This document shows positions 12,201 to 20,854 of a stretch of 64,000 nucleotides of DNA, in pieces. The number at the start of each line of letters is the position of its first letter. The stretch's first letter is position 1. Source of the DNA: Lepus europaeus (lineage: Eukaryota > Chordata > Mammalia > Lagomorpha > Leporidae); the NCBI RefSeq assembly GCF_033115175.1, contig NC_084843.1, forward strand, positions 57,948,474 through 58,012,473, in the 5' to 3' direction. Made by a program: the position numbers and the translations under genes. The notes under the pieces were generated by a model. It did no database searches. It worked only from the letters and a program-made list of their open reading frames with translations, and was not told the DNA's origin.

Positions 12201-15200
12201 TATGACTCCAGATTTGAGACCCAGCAGCTCCATTTCCTATCTAGGTCTCCGCTAATGTACCTGGGAAAGCAATGGAGGATGGCTCAAGTACTTGGGCCCC
12301 AGCACCCACATGGGAGACTCAGAAGAAGCTTCTGGCTCCTGACTTTGGTCTGGCCCAGTCCTGGCTGTTCTGGGAAATTTGGGAAGTGAACCAGCTGATC
12401 TGGCTTTCTGTCTCTGTCTCTCTGTATCTGTGTGTGTGTGTGTCTCCCTCTCTCTCTTTCTCCCTTTGTGTTTGTGTGTGTCTGTGTAATTCTGCCTTTC
12501 AAATAAATAAATAAATCTTTAAAAATATATGTATTTGCAGAATGCATTAATGGTAAGCTACCTACCTACTGAATTATGATCAGTCTTCCAAGCTTCCCTG
12601 GTATTTTCCTGTGCTCACCTGTGTGCTCACTAAGTGTCTCAGGTGTACCCTATCTCCAGTCATGTTTGAAAAGAAGTCAAGGGAAGAAATCACAGCTTAT
12701 ATTTCTAATTTTTATTGATTATGAATTGAGGCAAGTGCTACAGTAGCCTCCAAGAGAACAAGATTCTCACATCCAGAGTGGAAAAATATGAGTAAGAGAC
12801 TTGGCAAAATAATCTTTGGATTCCTATGCAAGTTGCCCTAACAGACCACCAAATCAGCCAGCTCTTACAGGCCCAAAGCCCAAAAGAAGAGAATCAGAAG
12901 ACTATCTGAGGGGCTGGCACCGTGGCGTAGCAGGTGAAGCTGCCACCTGCCGTGCCAGCATCCCATGTGGATCGGGCATCGGCTGCTCCACTTCCAATCC
13001 AACTCTCTGCTACGGCCCGGAAAAGCAGTAAGAGATGGCCCAAGTCCTTGGGCTCCTGCACTCTCATGGGAGACCCAGAAGAAGCTCCTGAATCCTGGCT
13101 TCGGATCGGCACAGCTCTGGCTACTGCGGCCAACTCAGGAGTGAACCAACGGATGGAAGACCTCTTCCTCTCTCTCTGACTCTCCTCTCTCTGTGTAACT
13201 CTGACTTTCAAGGAAATAAATAAATCTGTAAAAAGAAAAAAAAAAAAAGACTATCTGAGAGCTTCCCCAAATTGCAACTTTCTCATTTTCTTTTTTCTTC
13301 TTCCATTCATACTGAAGCATATTACTTTAATTATGTAAAGCTTTTTCCTTAAATTTTTATTTCCTGGAGTTGGTGCTGTAGAATAAGTTAAACAGCACCA
13401 GCATCCCATATTGGAGGGCTGGTTCAAGTCCTGGCTGCTCTGCTTCTGACCCAGCTCCCTGTTAATATGCCTAGGAAAGCAGCAGAAGATGACCCAAATG
13501 TGTGGGCCCCTGCCACTCATGTGGAAGACCCAGATGAGTTCCTGGTACCTGACTTTGGCCTGGCCCAGCCCCTGCTACTCTAGCTATTTGGCAAGTGAAC
13601 TAACAGATGAAAGATCTCGCTTTCTCTCTGTCATCATCTCTCTCTATCACTCTTTCAAATAAATAAATAAAAAGAAATTCATAAATTTCCTAGATTTTCC
13701 AAATATATAAGGATACTTCAAAAAGTTCAATGAAAGTCAATATTATTTTTAATTCCATTTTTTCCATTGAGTCTTTTAAGACCTCATGTATAAATAACAT
13801 CTAAAATATCTTTTCTTTTTAGGTTTTTTATTATTATTTTTATTTATTTTAAAGGCAGAGCAACTGTGTGTGTATATACGGGGAGGGGAATCTTCCATTC
13901 ACTGGTTCACTCCCCAAATGCCTGCAACTGCCAAGGCTGGGTCAGGCCACAGTCAGGAGCTAGGAATTTAATCCAGGCCTCCTATCTACATGGCAGGAAC
14001 TCAAGTACTTCAGACATTATGTACTGCTTTCAGGGGTACACATTAGCAGGAACCTAGGTCGAAAGAAGTGGGACTGAAACCCAGGCACTCCCCTATGGGA
14101 TGCAGGCATCACAAACTCTGCCACAATGCCTGTCCCATAAAGTATATTTTAATAAAGAAATATTTAAATATATTATATATAGATAGATTATTTTTATATA
14201 TCTTTAAATTTTTTATTCATTGATATTATTTATTGGAAAGGCAAAGAGAGTGAGAAATCTCCCCTCCCATCTGCTGGTTCACTCTCCACATGCCTGCAAC
14301 AGCTGGGCCCGAGTCAGGTTGAAGCCAGGAGCCTGAACTCAATCAGATCTCCCAGGTGGGTGGCAGAAACCCAAGTACTTAAGCCATCATCTGCTGTCTC
14401 CCAGAGTGCACATGATAGGAAGCTGGAACAATAGGAGTCACTGTGCACTTGCTCCACGTGTAGGACCTTTGTCCTTAATGAGTTGTACTATGAGAATTAA
14501 CAGTAAAACTTGCCTTCAAACAGTACTTTATACTTTGTGTGTCTGTGTGGGTGCAAACTGTTGAAATCTTATTATAGAGTTGATCTTCTGTATATAAATA
14601 TAATTAAAAATGAATCTTAATGAAGAATGGGATGGGATTGGGGCCGGCGATGTGGCACAGTGGGTTAATGCCCTGGCCTGAAGTGCTGGCATCCCATATG
14701 GGCGCCGGTTCTAGTCCCGGCTGCTCCTCTTCCGGTACAGCTCTCTACGGTGGCCTGGGATAGCAGTAGAAGATGGCCCAAGTCCTTGGGCCCTGCACCC
14801 ACATGGGAGACCTGGAGGAAACTCCTGGCTCCTAGCTTCGGATCAGTGCAGCTCCAGCCATTGCGGCCAGCTAGGGAGTGAACTATCAGATGAAAGACCT
14901 CTCTCTCTCTCTCTCTCTCTGCCTCTCCTCTCTCTGTGTGACTCTGATTTTCAATTAAATAAATAAATCTTTAAAAAAAAAAAAAAGAATGGGATGGAAG
15001 AGGGAGCAGGAGGTGGGATGGTTTGGGGGTGGGAGGGCGGGTATGTAGGGGAGAACTGCTATATTCCAAAAGTTGTACCTATGAAATTTATATTTCTATA
15101 AAAAAAAAAAAAAAGGAAGCTGGATTGGAAGCAGAGCTGGAACTCAAACCAAGCATTCTGCTATAGGACACAAGCATGCCAAGCAGTGTCTTAACTACTG

Positions 15201-16999
15201 CAACAAACTCTCACCCCAGATAGAGCCTCTAGGCCTGCTGCTTAGGGAATGTACAAGAGAGAACAGAAGTAAGTTGGGGAATAATGCCAATTCTTATTAT
15301 CTGGAGAAAACTGAATATATAAATCACTCAAAACTATTCTCAAAACTCTTCAAGGCTACTAAACGGTGACACAGGGGCCAGTCACTAAGTCTCTGGATAG
15401 GCAGTTACATTCAATTTCATGGTTCCTTGACAGGAAGCTATGTTTACCAGAAGGCTTCTGGTTAATTATTCTCTCGCTAATCTTCCCAGACTCTTGTGTT
15501 ACTGGAAAAAGCCTATTAACTTTCTTACCTGCTGCATTCCGTGGAGGGAAAATGCCAGCTACAAGGTTACATAATGAATGCCCAGATCATAGCGAGATGA
15601 GGACTCTCGGTCGCCATTTCACTGCTCCACTCATTGAGGGTGCGAAGAAGTGTCTTACAGACTTATTAACAATATCCCCCCATTTCAGGGTCACCTGGAC
15701 AGCCCTCCACGTTGACTGCACGCTGGAGCCACACGGGGAGCTTTGGAGAATGTGCTGCCGGGCCCCCACCCCCAGAGAGTGTGCTGTAAGTACTCTCTGG
15801 TGCCGGGGGCGTTTGGATCACTAAGGCTCCTCGGCTAAGTTTTGTGTGCAGGCCAAGCTGAGATTCTCTGAGCTCCAGTGCTACTAGTGCACACTTCCCC
15901 CAGTTTAATATGACTTATTTTAAAATTCCCAACTGCTGACTGTCTCCTCAAGAAACTCTCAAACTACTCCTATACTAACTGCTCTCAGTGGAAGGGGGCC
16001 TCACTGTTTCCTACTCCCCACGGGCCAACATAAAGTCCCAAAGATTAAGGAATATTAAATCACCATAATCAAAAAGCATATTTAAAAGAAGATTTCAGTA
16101 ACCTAAATTCTCTGTACATGAATATTTCAGCTTAATCCCTTCTACCTCCTATGTAATTCCTTACAAAATGTCTCATTTCCTTGCTCTTGAAAAGAATTCC
16201 TAACTGTCTGAACTCCAGATAAAGCTAAATATATCCAGCTAGAATCTTATGTTGAATGCAATATCAGCCATGTCTAGTCACATAAAACATCTAACTTCAT
16301 TCTAAACATTTGGTGCTTACTAAATGAAAACCTGATGGCTAAAAGGGAACTCCAGTACTTTTTCTTTAATTGATTCTTAATTCCTCTTTATGAGTCTTCA
16401 TTGCTCTGGACTTAACCTCGGTGTAAAAATTCTCATCACATAATTTGGTCAAAATCAACTTGCAGACACTGATATCATAAAAAGTAACATAAACCAAAAA
16501 AAAAAATTTCCCCTTAGGAAATGACTGGTTAGGGACCAGCATTGTGGCATAATGGGTAAAACTGCTGCCTTTGACACCGGCTGGTTTCAGTCCCAGCTGC
16601 TCCTCTTCCAATCCAGCTCTCTGCTATGGCCTGGGAAAGCAGTGGAAGATGGCCCAGGTGCTTGGGCCCCTGCACCCACATGGAGACCTGGAGGAAGTTC
16701 CTCCTGCCTCCTGGTTTCAGCCTGGCTCAGCCCTGGTTATTGCAGTCATCTGGGGAGTGAATCACTGGATGGAAGACACCTCTCTTTCTCTCTAACTCTG
16801 CCTTTCAAATAAATAAATCTTTACCCTCCCCCCCCCCCAAAAAAAAAGAAGGAAAGAAATGACGGCTCTATAGGAATTTACAATACTAGGTACTGCACTT
16901 TAAAACCAGACTTACATTTTCTAGAAGGCAAACAGCAGCAGGATTTCCACGAAATGCTTTCGCTGTGAATGCATCTGCTATGAAAATAGGGAGCTTCAT
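116..16999 (-). CDS. PBLD: PBLD, phenazine biosynthesis-like domain protein (N-terminal 170 codons, 3' end outside window)
   Basis: Six coding exons on the minus strand (16999-16916, 7199-7100, 6451-6353, 2899-2790, 2700-2671, 204-116) join with matching phases into 512 nt, about 170 codons of the roughly 288 in the mammalian protein. The start is an ATG at 16999 encoding [13 protein letters not shown], the normal N-terminus. PBLD (MAWBP) is a cytosolic member of the PhzF/DapF-like isomerase fold; its substrate in mammals is not established. Two family hallmarks are visible: the Glu of NLSETAF (exon at 7100), which corresponds to the catalytic Glu of PhzF, and the His of CGHATLASA (exon at 6353). 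The second half of the fold and the end of the protein lie left of position 1. All introns read GT-AG and all exon frames are open. Human PBLD also reads away from HNRNPH3. Confidence 0.96.
205..834. other. PBLD intron: CA repeat and short MIR remnant
   Basis: The stretch holds a (CA)n microsatellite at 539-561. A piece at about 650-682 resembles the 3' part of MIR (GGTTGTGAGGATTAAAT). I see nothing else. Confidence 0.5.
539..561. repeat. (CA)n microsatellite
   Basis: About eleven and a half uninterrupted CA units. Confidence 0.95.
848..1197 (+). repeat. CSINE (rabbit C repeat), young, with 13-bp duplication
   Basis: This is a good example of the family: a GC-rich tRNA-like head with a B-box-like GGTTCTAGTCCC, a body with CAAGTGCTTGGGTCCTGCACC, a (CT)n tract, then CTGTCAAAAA and an A tail. 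AAGACACCTTGGT flanks it at 835-847 and 1198-1210. Confidence 0.95.
1211..2670. other. PBLD intron, unclassified unique sequence
   Basis: No CSINE and no recognised repeat lie between the SINE and the 30-nt exon. Short open frames occur on both strands, but none shows codon structure or homology that I can name. Confidence 0.5.
2671..2700 (-). CDS. PBLD: PBLD 30-nt microexon ([10 protein letters not shown])
   Basis: Exactly ten codons lie between TTTCTCCATCTAG| and AAG|GTTGGT. They match the DFHEVEDLIK segment of PBLD with D to A at position 7. The preceding intron is only 89 nt. Both flanks are in phase 0, so inclusion or skipping keeps the frame. Confidence 0.93.
2790..2899 (-). CDS. PBLD: PBLD fourth coding exon
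   Basis: The exon is 110 nt, acceptor TTGGACAG|, donor CCCAG|GTTAGC. It encodes [15 protein letters not shown] and ends in PLYPAHPQ in phase 0, matching the mammalian protein closely. A few substitutions occur (for example EGGVVMDF where human has EDGIVLDL). Confidence 0.95.
3052..3190 (+). repeat. MIR fragment
   Basis: The phrase CTCATCTATAAAATGGGGCTAG, preceded by CAAATTACT and followed by GAGTTGCTATAATG, matches the MIR core and tail. Confidence 0.65.
3539..3877 (+). repeat. CSINE, full length
   Basis: CTTTCATTGAG is duplicated at 3528-3538 and 3878-3888. The A tail is broken by C residues. Confidence 0.95.
3971..4287 (+). repeat. CSINE with AAATAAATAAATC tail
   Basis: The flanks share AAAAAGCATTTTTTC. 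This is the older subtype, with the head GTGCTGTGACACAATGGG. Confidence 0.93.
4553..4882 (-). repeat. CSINE
   Basis: It begins with T-run and TTTATTTATTTGAAAGGCAG and ends CAGTGCTGGCC. The flanks CAAGACTGAGTTA and CAAGATTGAGTTC are a diverged duplication. A 135-codon frame here is SINE translation. Confidence 0.93.
5055..5240 (+). repeat. L2 3' fragment
   Basis: The run CTGCAAAGTTCTTCCTCCCA with TCTTTGCACAGAAGCCTTCATC resembles the L2 end region. Confidence 0.5.
5289..5605 (+). repeat. CSINE
   Basis: ATTGAAGCAGG occurs on both sides (about 5278 and 5606). The tail is TAAATAAATAAAATTTTT. Confidence 0.93.
5989..6335 (+). repeat. CSINE abutting the PBLD third-coding-exon donor
   Basis: The 17-bp duplication AAAGAACACCACATTAC is perfect at 5972-5988 and 6336-6352. 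The right copy ends at the splice donor, because 6353 is the last exon base. The element is a young, GC-rich subtype. Confidence 0.97.
6353..6451 (-). CDS. PBLD: PBLD third coding exon (CGHATLASA)
   Basis: This 99-nt exon has its acceptor at CCCTAAAG| and its donor at ATAA|GTAATG. It encodes [12 protein letters not shown] through [17 protein letters not shown]. The first 17 intron bases after the donor are one copy of the target-site duplication of a CSINE (see 5989-6335). The intron therefore now starts with a normal donor followed almost at once by the SINE poly-T. Confidence 0.96.
   Translation of the reverse strand, partial: VPALDSGGSRRQVRSHSVAMPPWLLQLCCFTK
6625..6955 (-). mobile_element. 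MaLR-type LTR fragment (MST/MLT-like)
   Basis: GAGTCCATTTCGTGCTGCTATGACAGAATA at the start, then CTGGGGGCTGGGAAGTCC, CATCTGGTGAGGGCCTTGTTGCTGC, GGCAGAAAGGCAAGAGAG and a TTAAATCACAGC end, follow the reverse orientation of old ERVL-MaLR LTRs. The subfamily is uncertain. Confidence 0.5.
7100..7199 (-). CDS. PBLD: PBLD second coding exon (NLSETAF, catalytic Glu region)
   Basis: The acceptor TTTAATTTAG and donor A|GTAAAT bound a 100-nt exon. It reads KLDEDVHQ, then [11 protein letters not shown] and TDNFAH, and leaves one base that completes a Ser codon in the next exon. The Glu of SETAF aligns with the PhzF active-site Glu. Human has Glu at the first residue and this copy has Lys. Confidence 0.95.
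7790..8060 (+). repeat. L2 3' end
   Basis: CTCCTCCAGGAAGCCTTCCC, then GAGCTCTGTGAGAATACAGAC, then AATGCCTGGTACTT and TAGCTCAATGAACATTTG follow the L2 consensus end in order. Confidence 0.7.
8188..8541 (+). repeat. CSINE, old diverged copy
   Basis: It has a degenerate head, CTTTGTCCTGGCCTGGCCCTGGCTCTTGTGGGCATCTGG in the body, a CT tract and an AAATAAAAATAAATTAAA tail. Confidence 0.8.
8650..9001 (+). mobile_element. L1 ORF2 reverse-transcriptase fragment
   Basis: The frame reads [45 protein letters not shown] and FADDMILY, the core of L1 reverse transcriptase with the FADD active-site motif. It is cut off on both sides (less than 120 codons) and cannot make a working protein. Confidence 0.9.
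9030..9363 (-). repeat. CSINE
   Basis: AGATTTTGAATT flanks it at 9018-9029 and 9364-9375. Confidence 0.93.
9455..9770 (+). repeat. CSINE, old copy
   Basis: The body has CTGGCTTTGGCTTGGCCTAGCC, then (CT)n and AAATAAATAAAATAAATT. The head is eroded. Confidence 0.8.
10215..10511 (-). repeat. CSINE
   Basis: ACAAAGTTCT is duplicated at 10205-10214 and 10512-10521. Confidence 0.94.
10737..11030 (+). repeat. CSINE, old subtype
   Basis: The head reads GGGGCAGGCATTTGGTGCAGCAG and the tail TTCAAATAAATAC. Confidence 0.88.
11326..11521 (+). repeat. MIR, nearly complete
   Basis: AAAGCACAGGCTCTGTGGTC, AAACCACTTAACCTTC and CTTATCTGTAAAATGGGGAC appear in MIR order. Confidence 0.8.
11571..11880 (+). repeat. 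CSINE
   Basis: The head is GGGGCTGGTGTTGCGGTGCAGC. The tail is A-rich without the TAAA repeats. Confidence 0.88.
12162..12530 (+). repeat. CSINE with expanded CT/GT tract
   Basis: GTATTTGCAGAAT is duplicated at 12149-12161 and 12531-12543. The pyrimidine tract has grown into mixed (CT)/(GT) repeats at 12400-12490. Confidence 0.95.
12911..13246 (+). repeat. CSINE
   Basis: AAGACTATCTGAG is duplicated at 12898-12910 and 13247-13259. Confidence 0.95.
13367..13672 (+). repeat. CSINE, old
   Basis: The head GAGTTGGTGCTGTAG and tail CAAATAAATAAATAAA bound it. No clear flanking duplication. Confidence 0.87.
13707..13793. mobile_element. Mariner-like MITE remnant
   Basis: TACTTCAAAAAGTTCAATGAAA at the left and an inverted TCCATTGAGTCTTTTAAGAC at the right are the termini of a short irritans-mariner type (Hsmar2/MARNA-like) element. 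Confidence 0.6.
13833..14138 (-). repeat. CSINE, old
   Basis: It starts TTATTTTTATTTATTTTAAAGG and ends CACAATGCCTGTCCC. Confidence 0.85.
14203..14427 (-). repeat. CSINE, first part (split by an L1)
   Basis: The old minus-strand SINE breaks off at AGGAAGCTGGA and continues at 15125-15222. Confidence 0.88.
14428..15113 (+). mobile_element. 5'-truncated rabbit-type L1 3' end
   Basis: This is L1 3' UTR: GGGTGCAAACTGTTGAAATC, TGATCTTCTGTATATAAA, a G-rich stretch (14998-15050), AGTTGTACCTATGAAATTTA and a poly-A. AGGAAGCTGGA is duplicated at 14417-14427 and 15114-15124. No ORF remains. A CSINE (14636-14984) sits inside. Confidence 0.88.
14636..14984 (+). repeat. CSINE nested in the L1 3' UTR
   Basis: AAGAATGGGATGG is duplicated at 14623-14635 and 14985-14997, both inside L1 sequence. 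Confidence 0.94.
15125..15222 (-). repeat. CSINE, second part of the split copy
   Basis: It resumes at TTGGAAGCAGAGCTGGAACTC and ends in CAACAAACTCTCACCCC. Confidence 0.82.
15223..16528. other. PBLD intron with a MER5-like piece
   Basis: This is mostly unclassified, AT-rich sequence. A segment at 15715-15880 is listed separately. A 152-codon frame at 15366-15824 has no recognisable motif and I do not call it a gene. Confidence 0.5.
15715..15880 (+). mobile_element. MER5/Charlie-type hAT MITE fragment
   Basis: GGGGAGCTTTGGAGAATG and CCGGGCCCCCACCCCCAGAG recall the MER5 phrase with GGGGAGCTTT followed by GGGCCCCACCCCAGA. No full inverted termini were found. Confidence 0.45.
16529..16846 (+). 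repeat. CSINE with a C-run inside its tail
   Basis: After CAAATAAATAAATCTTTAC comes CCTCCCCCCCCCCC, then A9. The flanks share GAAATGAC. Confidence 0.92.
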
Positions 17000-17052
17000 T
17001 TTCCTGGCAAGCTGCTTTTGCAGTCTCACAACTGCTGGTAGCCTTCTTATTA
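16916..17052 (-). CDS. PBLD: PBLD first coding exon (5' UTR part 17052-17000, start ATG 16999)
   Basis: The acceptor is a long T-run ending in GCAG at 17053, the ATG is at 16999-16997 in an AAAATGA context, and the donor is AAT|GTAAGT at 16915. It encodes 28 residues ending AVCLLEN in phase 0. The 53 nt upstream of the ATG are untranslated. Confidence 0.95.
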
Positions 17053-17175
17053 CTGCAAAAAAAAAAAAAAAATCAAAAAGTTAATGTTTTACTTGGTATA
17101 CAGAGCAACTTACTGTCAAGTAAGCGATTATCCTAATACATCTACATTTAAAGATATGTTATCACCTATTTTAAA

Positions 17176-17480
17176 ATAAATTTTTAAAGATTTATTTATT
17201 TATTTGAAAGAATGAGTTACAGAGAGGATCTTCAATCCACTGGTTAACTCCCCCAAATGGCCACAATGGCCAGGGCTGGGCCAGGCCAAAGCCAGGAAAT
17301 TAATCTGGGTCTCCCACATGGGTGCAGGGGCCTAGGGACTTGGGTCATCTTCTGCTGCTTTCCCAGGTGCCTTAGCAGGGAGTTGGATTGGAAGTAGACT
17401 AGCTGGAAATCAAAATGGCACCCACATGGGATGCTGGCACCACAGGCTACCACTTAACCCACTGTGCCACAGTGCTGGCA
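17176..17480 (-). repeat. CSINE
   Basis: ATCACCTATTTTA and ATAACCTATTTTT are a diverged flanking duplication. It lies 120 bp upstream of the first PBLD coding exon. Confidence 0.92.
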
Positions 17481-17754
17481 ACCATAACCTATTTTTTTTA
17501 AGCCTCTAAATTGAATTTGTCTCAAAACACTGGTTTAATGGAATTTTTAAAAACTTTTTATTGGATTTTCAGATTGTACATAGAACTTAGAAGCATAATC
17601 ATACTTTTCTTATAGAGTAGCCAAAAACTAGCTTAGGCAATGTTAATAAAGTACACAAAATATCCAACATATCCAAAATATCCAACATATGTTGCCTACT
17701 ACATATCCCAGTGAGGACTGGGTTCTACTCTCAAGCAACATAATGGAACATTGG

Positions 17755-17802
17755 CAACATGAGCAGCAGCTTAACCTTTTGTGCCACAATGCCAGCCCCC
17801 AG
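17755..17802 (-). repeat. CSINE head fragment
   Basis: Only GCAGCAGCTTAACC to TGCCACAATGCCAGCCCCC is left. Confidence 0.55.
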
Positions 17803-17944
17803 GGTTCCTATTCTTAACATATGCCCTGTGCCTTAATATATTTGTGCTTTAGCATAAATTCAAGGATCAGAGTTTGGGAAACTATTACTTAAACTTTAAG
17901 TTCTAAGATATTATAAATTATCACTAAAAAGAGAAAGTATTTTT

Positions 17945-18264
17945 AAAATATTTTTATTTATTTATTTGACAGGTAGAGTTACAGGCAGTGAGAGAGAGAG
18001 ACAGAGAGAAATGTCTTCCTTCCATTGGTTCACCCCCCAAATGGCCGCTATGGCTGGCGCTGCGCTGAAGCCAGGAGCCAGGTACTTCCTCCTGGTCTCC
18101 CATGCAGGTGCAGGGGCCCAACCACTTGGGCCATCCTCCACTGCCCTCCCGGGCCACAGCAGAGAGCTGGAGTGGAAGAGGAGCAACCAGGACTAGAACC
18201 AGCGCCCATATGGGATGCCAGTGCCACAGGTGGAGGATTAACCAAGTGAGCCACTGCACCGGCC
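17945..18264 (-). repeat. CSINE
   Basis: It starts TTTTTATTTATTTATTTGACAGG and ends GAGCCACTGCACCGGCC. Confidence 0.93.
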
Positions 18265-18325
18265 TCAAGCCTTAAGTATTAGAATAATTTTTTAAACCAT
18301 CATTGCACTTAAAAACTCAGGATTT

Positions 18326-18666
18326 GGGGGCCAGCATTGTGGCATAGTGGGTTAAGCTGCTGCCTGCAATGCCAGCATCCCATAAGGTTGCTGGTTCAAG
18401 TCCCAGCTACTCTGCTTCCGATCCAGTTCCTTGCTGATGCACCTGGGAAGCAATGGAAGATGGCCCAAGCCCATGGGCCCCTGCGCCCATAAAGGAGACC
18501 TGGATGAAGTTTGTGGCTCCTGGCTTTGGCCAGGCCTAGCCCAGGCCCTGCCATTGCAACCACTGGGGAATGAATCAGCAGATGAAGATTCTCTCTCTCT
18601 CTCTCCCTCTCTCTCTCTCTCTGTAACTCTGCCTTTCAAATAAATAAAATAAATCTATGTTTAAAA
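18326..18666 (+). repeat. CSINE
   Basis: AAAAACTCAGGATTT is duplicated at 18311-18325 and 18667-18681. Confidence 0.95.
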
Positions 18667-18837
18667 AAAAACTCAGGATTTTAAATTTCTCTCAGAATTT
18701 GTAGACACTCAAGAACACTAGGGCAGGCCCTGGAACAAGAAACACTAGAGGACCATCCTGTCTTATTTTAGAAAGGGAACAAGATAGATTCATTTTTTAT
18801 TAAATGAAAGAAGTTGTTGATAAAGTTCAAGTTTCTT

Positions 18838-19177
18838 TCTTTTTTTTTTTTTTTTTTTTGACAGGCAGAGTGGACAGTGAGAGAGAGAGAGACAGAGAGA
18901 AAGGTCTTCCTTTTGCCGTTGGTTCACCCTCCAATGGCCGCCACGGCCGGTGCACCGCGCTGATCCGATGGCAGGAGCCAGGTGCTTCTCCTGGTCTCCC
19001 ATGGGGTGCAGGAGCCCAAGCACTTGGGCCATCCTCCACTGCACTCCCGGGCCACAGCAGAGAGCTGGCCTGGAAGAGGGGCAACCGGGACAGAATCCGG
19101 TGCCCTGACTGGGACTAGAACCTGGTGTGCCGGTGCCGCTAGGCGGAGGATTAGCCCATTGAGCCGCAGCGCAGGCC
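18838..19177 (-). repeat. CSINE, young GC-rich subtype
   Basis: AGTTCAAGTTTCTT is duplicated at 18824-18837 and 19178-19191. Confidence 0.96.
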
Positions 19178-19204
19178 AGTTCAAGTTTCTTAAGAATACT
19201 TAAA

Positions 19205-19518
19205 TGTTTGTTTGTTTGTTTGTTTGTTTCATTTGAAAGGCTGAGTGACAGAGAGAGATCTTCAATCTGCTGGCTCATTCCCCAAATGCCTGCAACAACC
19301 AGGACTGGGCAAGTTGAAGCCAGGAGCCCAGAACTCTAGCTGGGTCTCCCATGTGGGTGACAGGGATACGAGTACTTGGGTCATCATCTTCCGCCTTCCC
19401 AGGCACATTTGTAGGCAGCTGCGTGTGAAGCAGAGGAGGCAGGACTTGAACCAGCAATCCAATGTGGGATGCGGGTATTGTAAGCCGCAGTTTAACTTGA
19501 TGCACTGCAATGCCTGCC
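19205..19518 (-). repeat. CSINE, with (GTTT)n at its tail end
   Basis: The tail is a GTTT repeat (19207-19230). The copy is old and ends GCAATGCCTGCC. Confidence 0.87.
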
Positions 19519-19946
19519 ACACATCTTTAAGTCTCTTTTGCTAAGCTGGTTTTTAGTTACCAACTTGGTATATGAGTATTATCTCCTTATAAAGTATAAG
19601 ATAGAACAGAAGAAGGTAAAGTCATCTGTTACAATTCCCTGCCCCACTACCTTCTCCAAAAGTCCATTTGCTTTGTTTTAGAAAACACCGTAGACACTTC
19701 CTTAAAGTCCAATCTTGGCTCTGTTTACCATGAAAATGTAGGGAAATCAGAGACAGACTTCCTTATTCAAATAGCTTAGTCATTTGTCCCTCTGTAAGTC
19801 TTAGCTTGTGTATGGTACAGACAACAGAAAGTTGATTCCTGTCATTCTGTAACTGTTAACATATAAGAACTACTTAGCCTAGCTTTATTCATGAGTAAAC
19901 TAGTTTAATAATAAAGTACTGGCATTCAAAATGTACACGAACTCTC

Positions 19947-19979
19947 ATCGCTTCTCGGCCTTTTGGCTAAGATCAAGTG
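19947..19979 (+). pseudogene. U2 snRNA 5'-end retropseudogene fragment (first 33 nt)
   Basis: The sequence is identical to U2 snRNA nucleotides 1-33, starting ATCGCTTCTCGGCC and ending AAGATCAAGTG. It is flanked by perfect 19-bp direct repeats (CAAAATGTACACGAACTCT at 19927-19945 and 19980-19998). It has no A tail and no promoter elements, so it is not a functional U2 gene. An extra C (19946) separates the first repeat from the U2 start. Confidence 0.95.
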
Positions 19980-20035
19980 CAAAATGTACACGAACTCTAA
20001 CTACTTTTTCAACTGGCAATTAGAAAATAAAGTAT

Positions 20036-20366
20036 TGGGGCTGGCGCTGTGGACCAGAGTGTTAAAGCCATGGCCTGCAATACCAGCGTCCCATATGGGC
20101 GCCGACTGGAGTACTTGCTGCTCCACTTCCAATCTAGCTCTCTGCTAATGTGCCTAGGAAAGCAATGGAAGATGGCCCAAGTCCTTGGGCTCCTTCACCC
20201 ACATTAGGGACCCAGAAGAAGCCACTGACTCCTGGCTTTGGCCTGGCCCAGCCCTGGTCGTTGCAGCCATTTGGATAATGAACCAGAAGATGGAAGATCT
20301 GTCTCTCCTTCTCTCTCTGTAATTTTGCCTTTTATATAAATAAATAAATCTTAAAAAAAAAAAAAA
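20036..20366 (+). repeat. CSINE
   Basis: The head is GGGGCTGGCGCTGTGG and the tail TATATAAATAAATAAATCTT plus poly-A. Confidence 0.93.
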
Positions 20367-20504
20367 GAAAAAGAAGTGTCAAAAAGAATCACAAATAAGT
20401 AAAATAAGTTTTAAATCAAAATTTGGAAGAAAATTAATTTCTAAATTAGTTTCATCTAACTACTATATACACGTAGTAATCAACTACCATTTTTACTTTT
20501 TTAT

Positions 20505-20837
20505 TTTTTTTTTAAGATTTATTTATTTCTTTGAAAGTCAGAGTTACAGAGAGGCAGAGGCAGAGAGAGAAAAAAAAGAGAGATCTTCCATCTGCTGGTT
20601 CACTCCCCAAGTGGGTGCAATGGCCGGAGCTGGACCCATCCAAAGCCAGGAGCCGGGAGTTTTTTCGGGGTTTCCCACATAAGTGCAGAAGCCCAAGAAC
20701 TTGGGCCATCTTCTACTGCTTTCCCAGGCCACAGCAAAGAGCTGGATCAGAAGTGGAGCAGCCGGGACTCAACTGGCACCCACATGGGATGCCGGAACTG
20801 CAGGCAGCAGCCTTATCCACTATGCCATAGCGCCAGC
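20505..20837 (-). repeat. CSINE
   Basis: It starts T-run plus AAGATTTATTTATTTC and ends CATAGCGCCAGCCCC. Confidence 0.93.
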
Positions 20838-20854
20838 CCCATACTTTCTTATTT

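Noticed and set aside
15366..15824. 152-codon plus-strand open frame
   Set aside because: It has no recognisable motif, and its end overlaps a MER5-like repeat. It lies in a PBLD intron.
19947..19979. Functional U2 snRNA gene
   Set aside because: Only the first 33 of about 190 nt are present, with no upstream proximal sequence element visible and clear insertion repeats on both sides.
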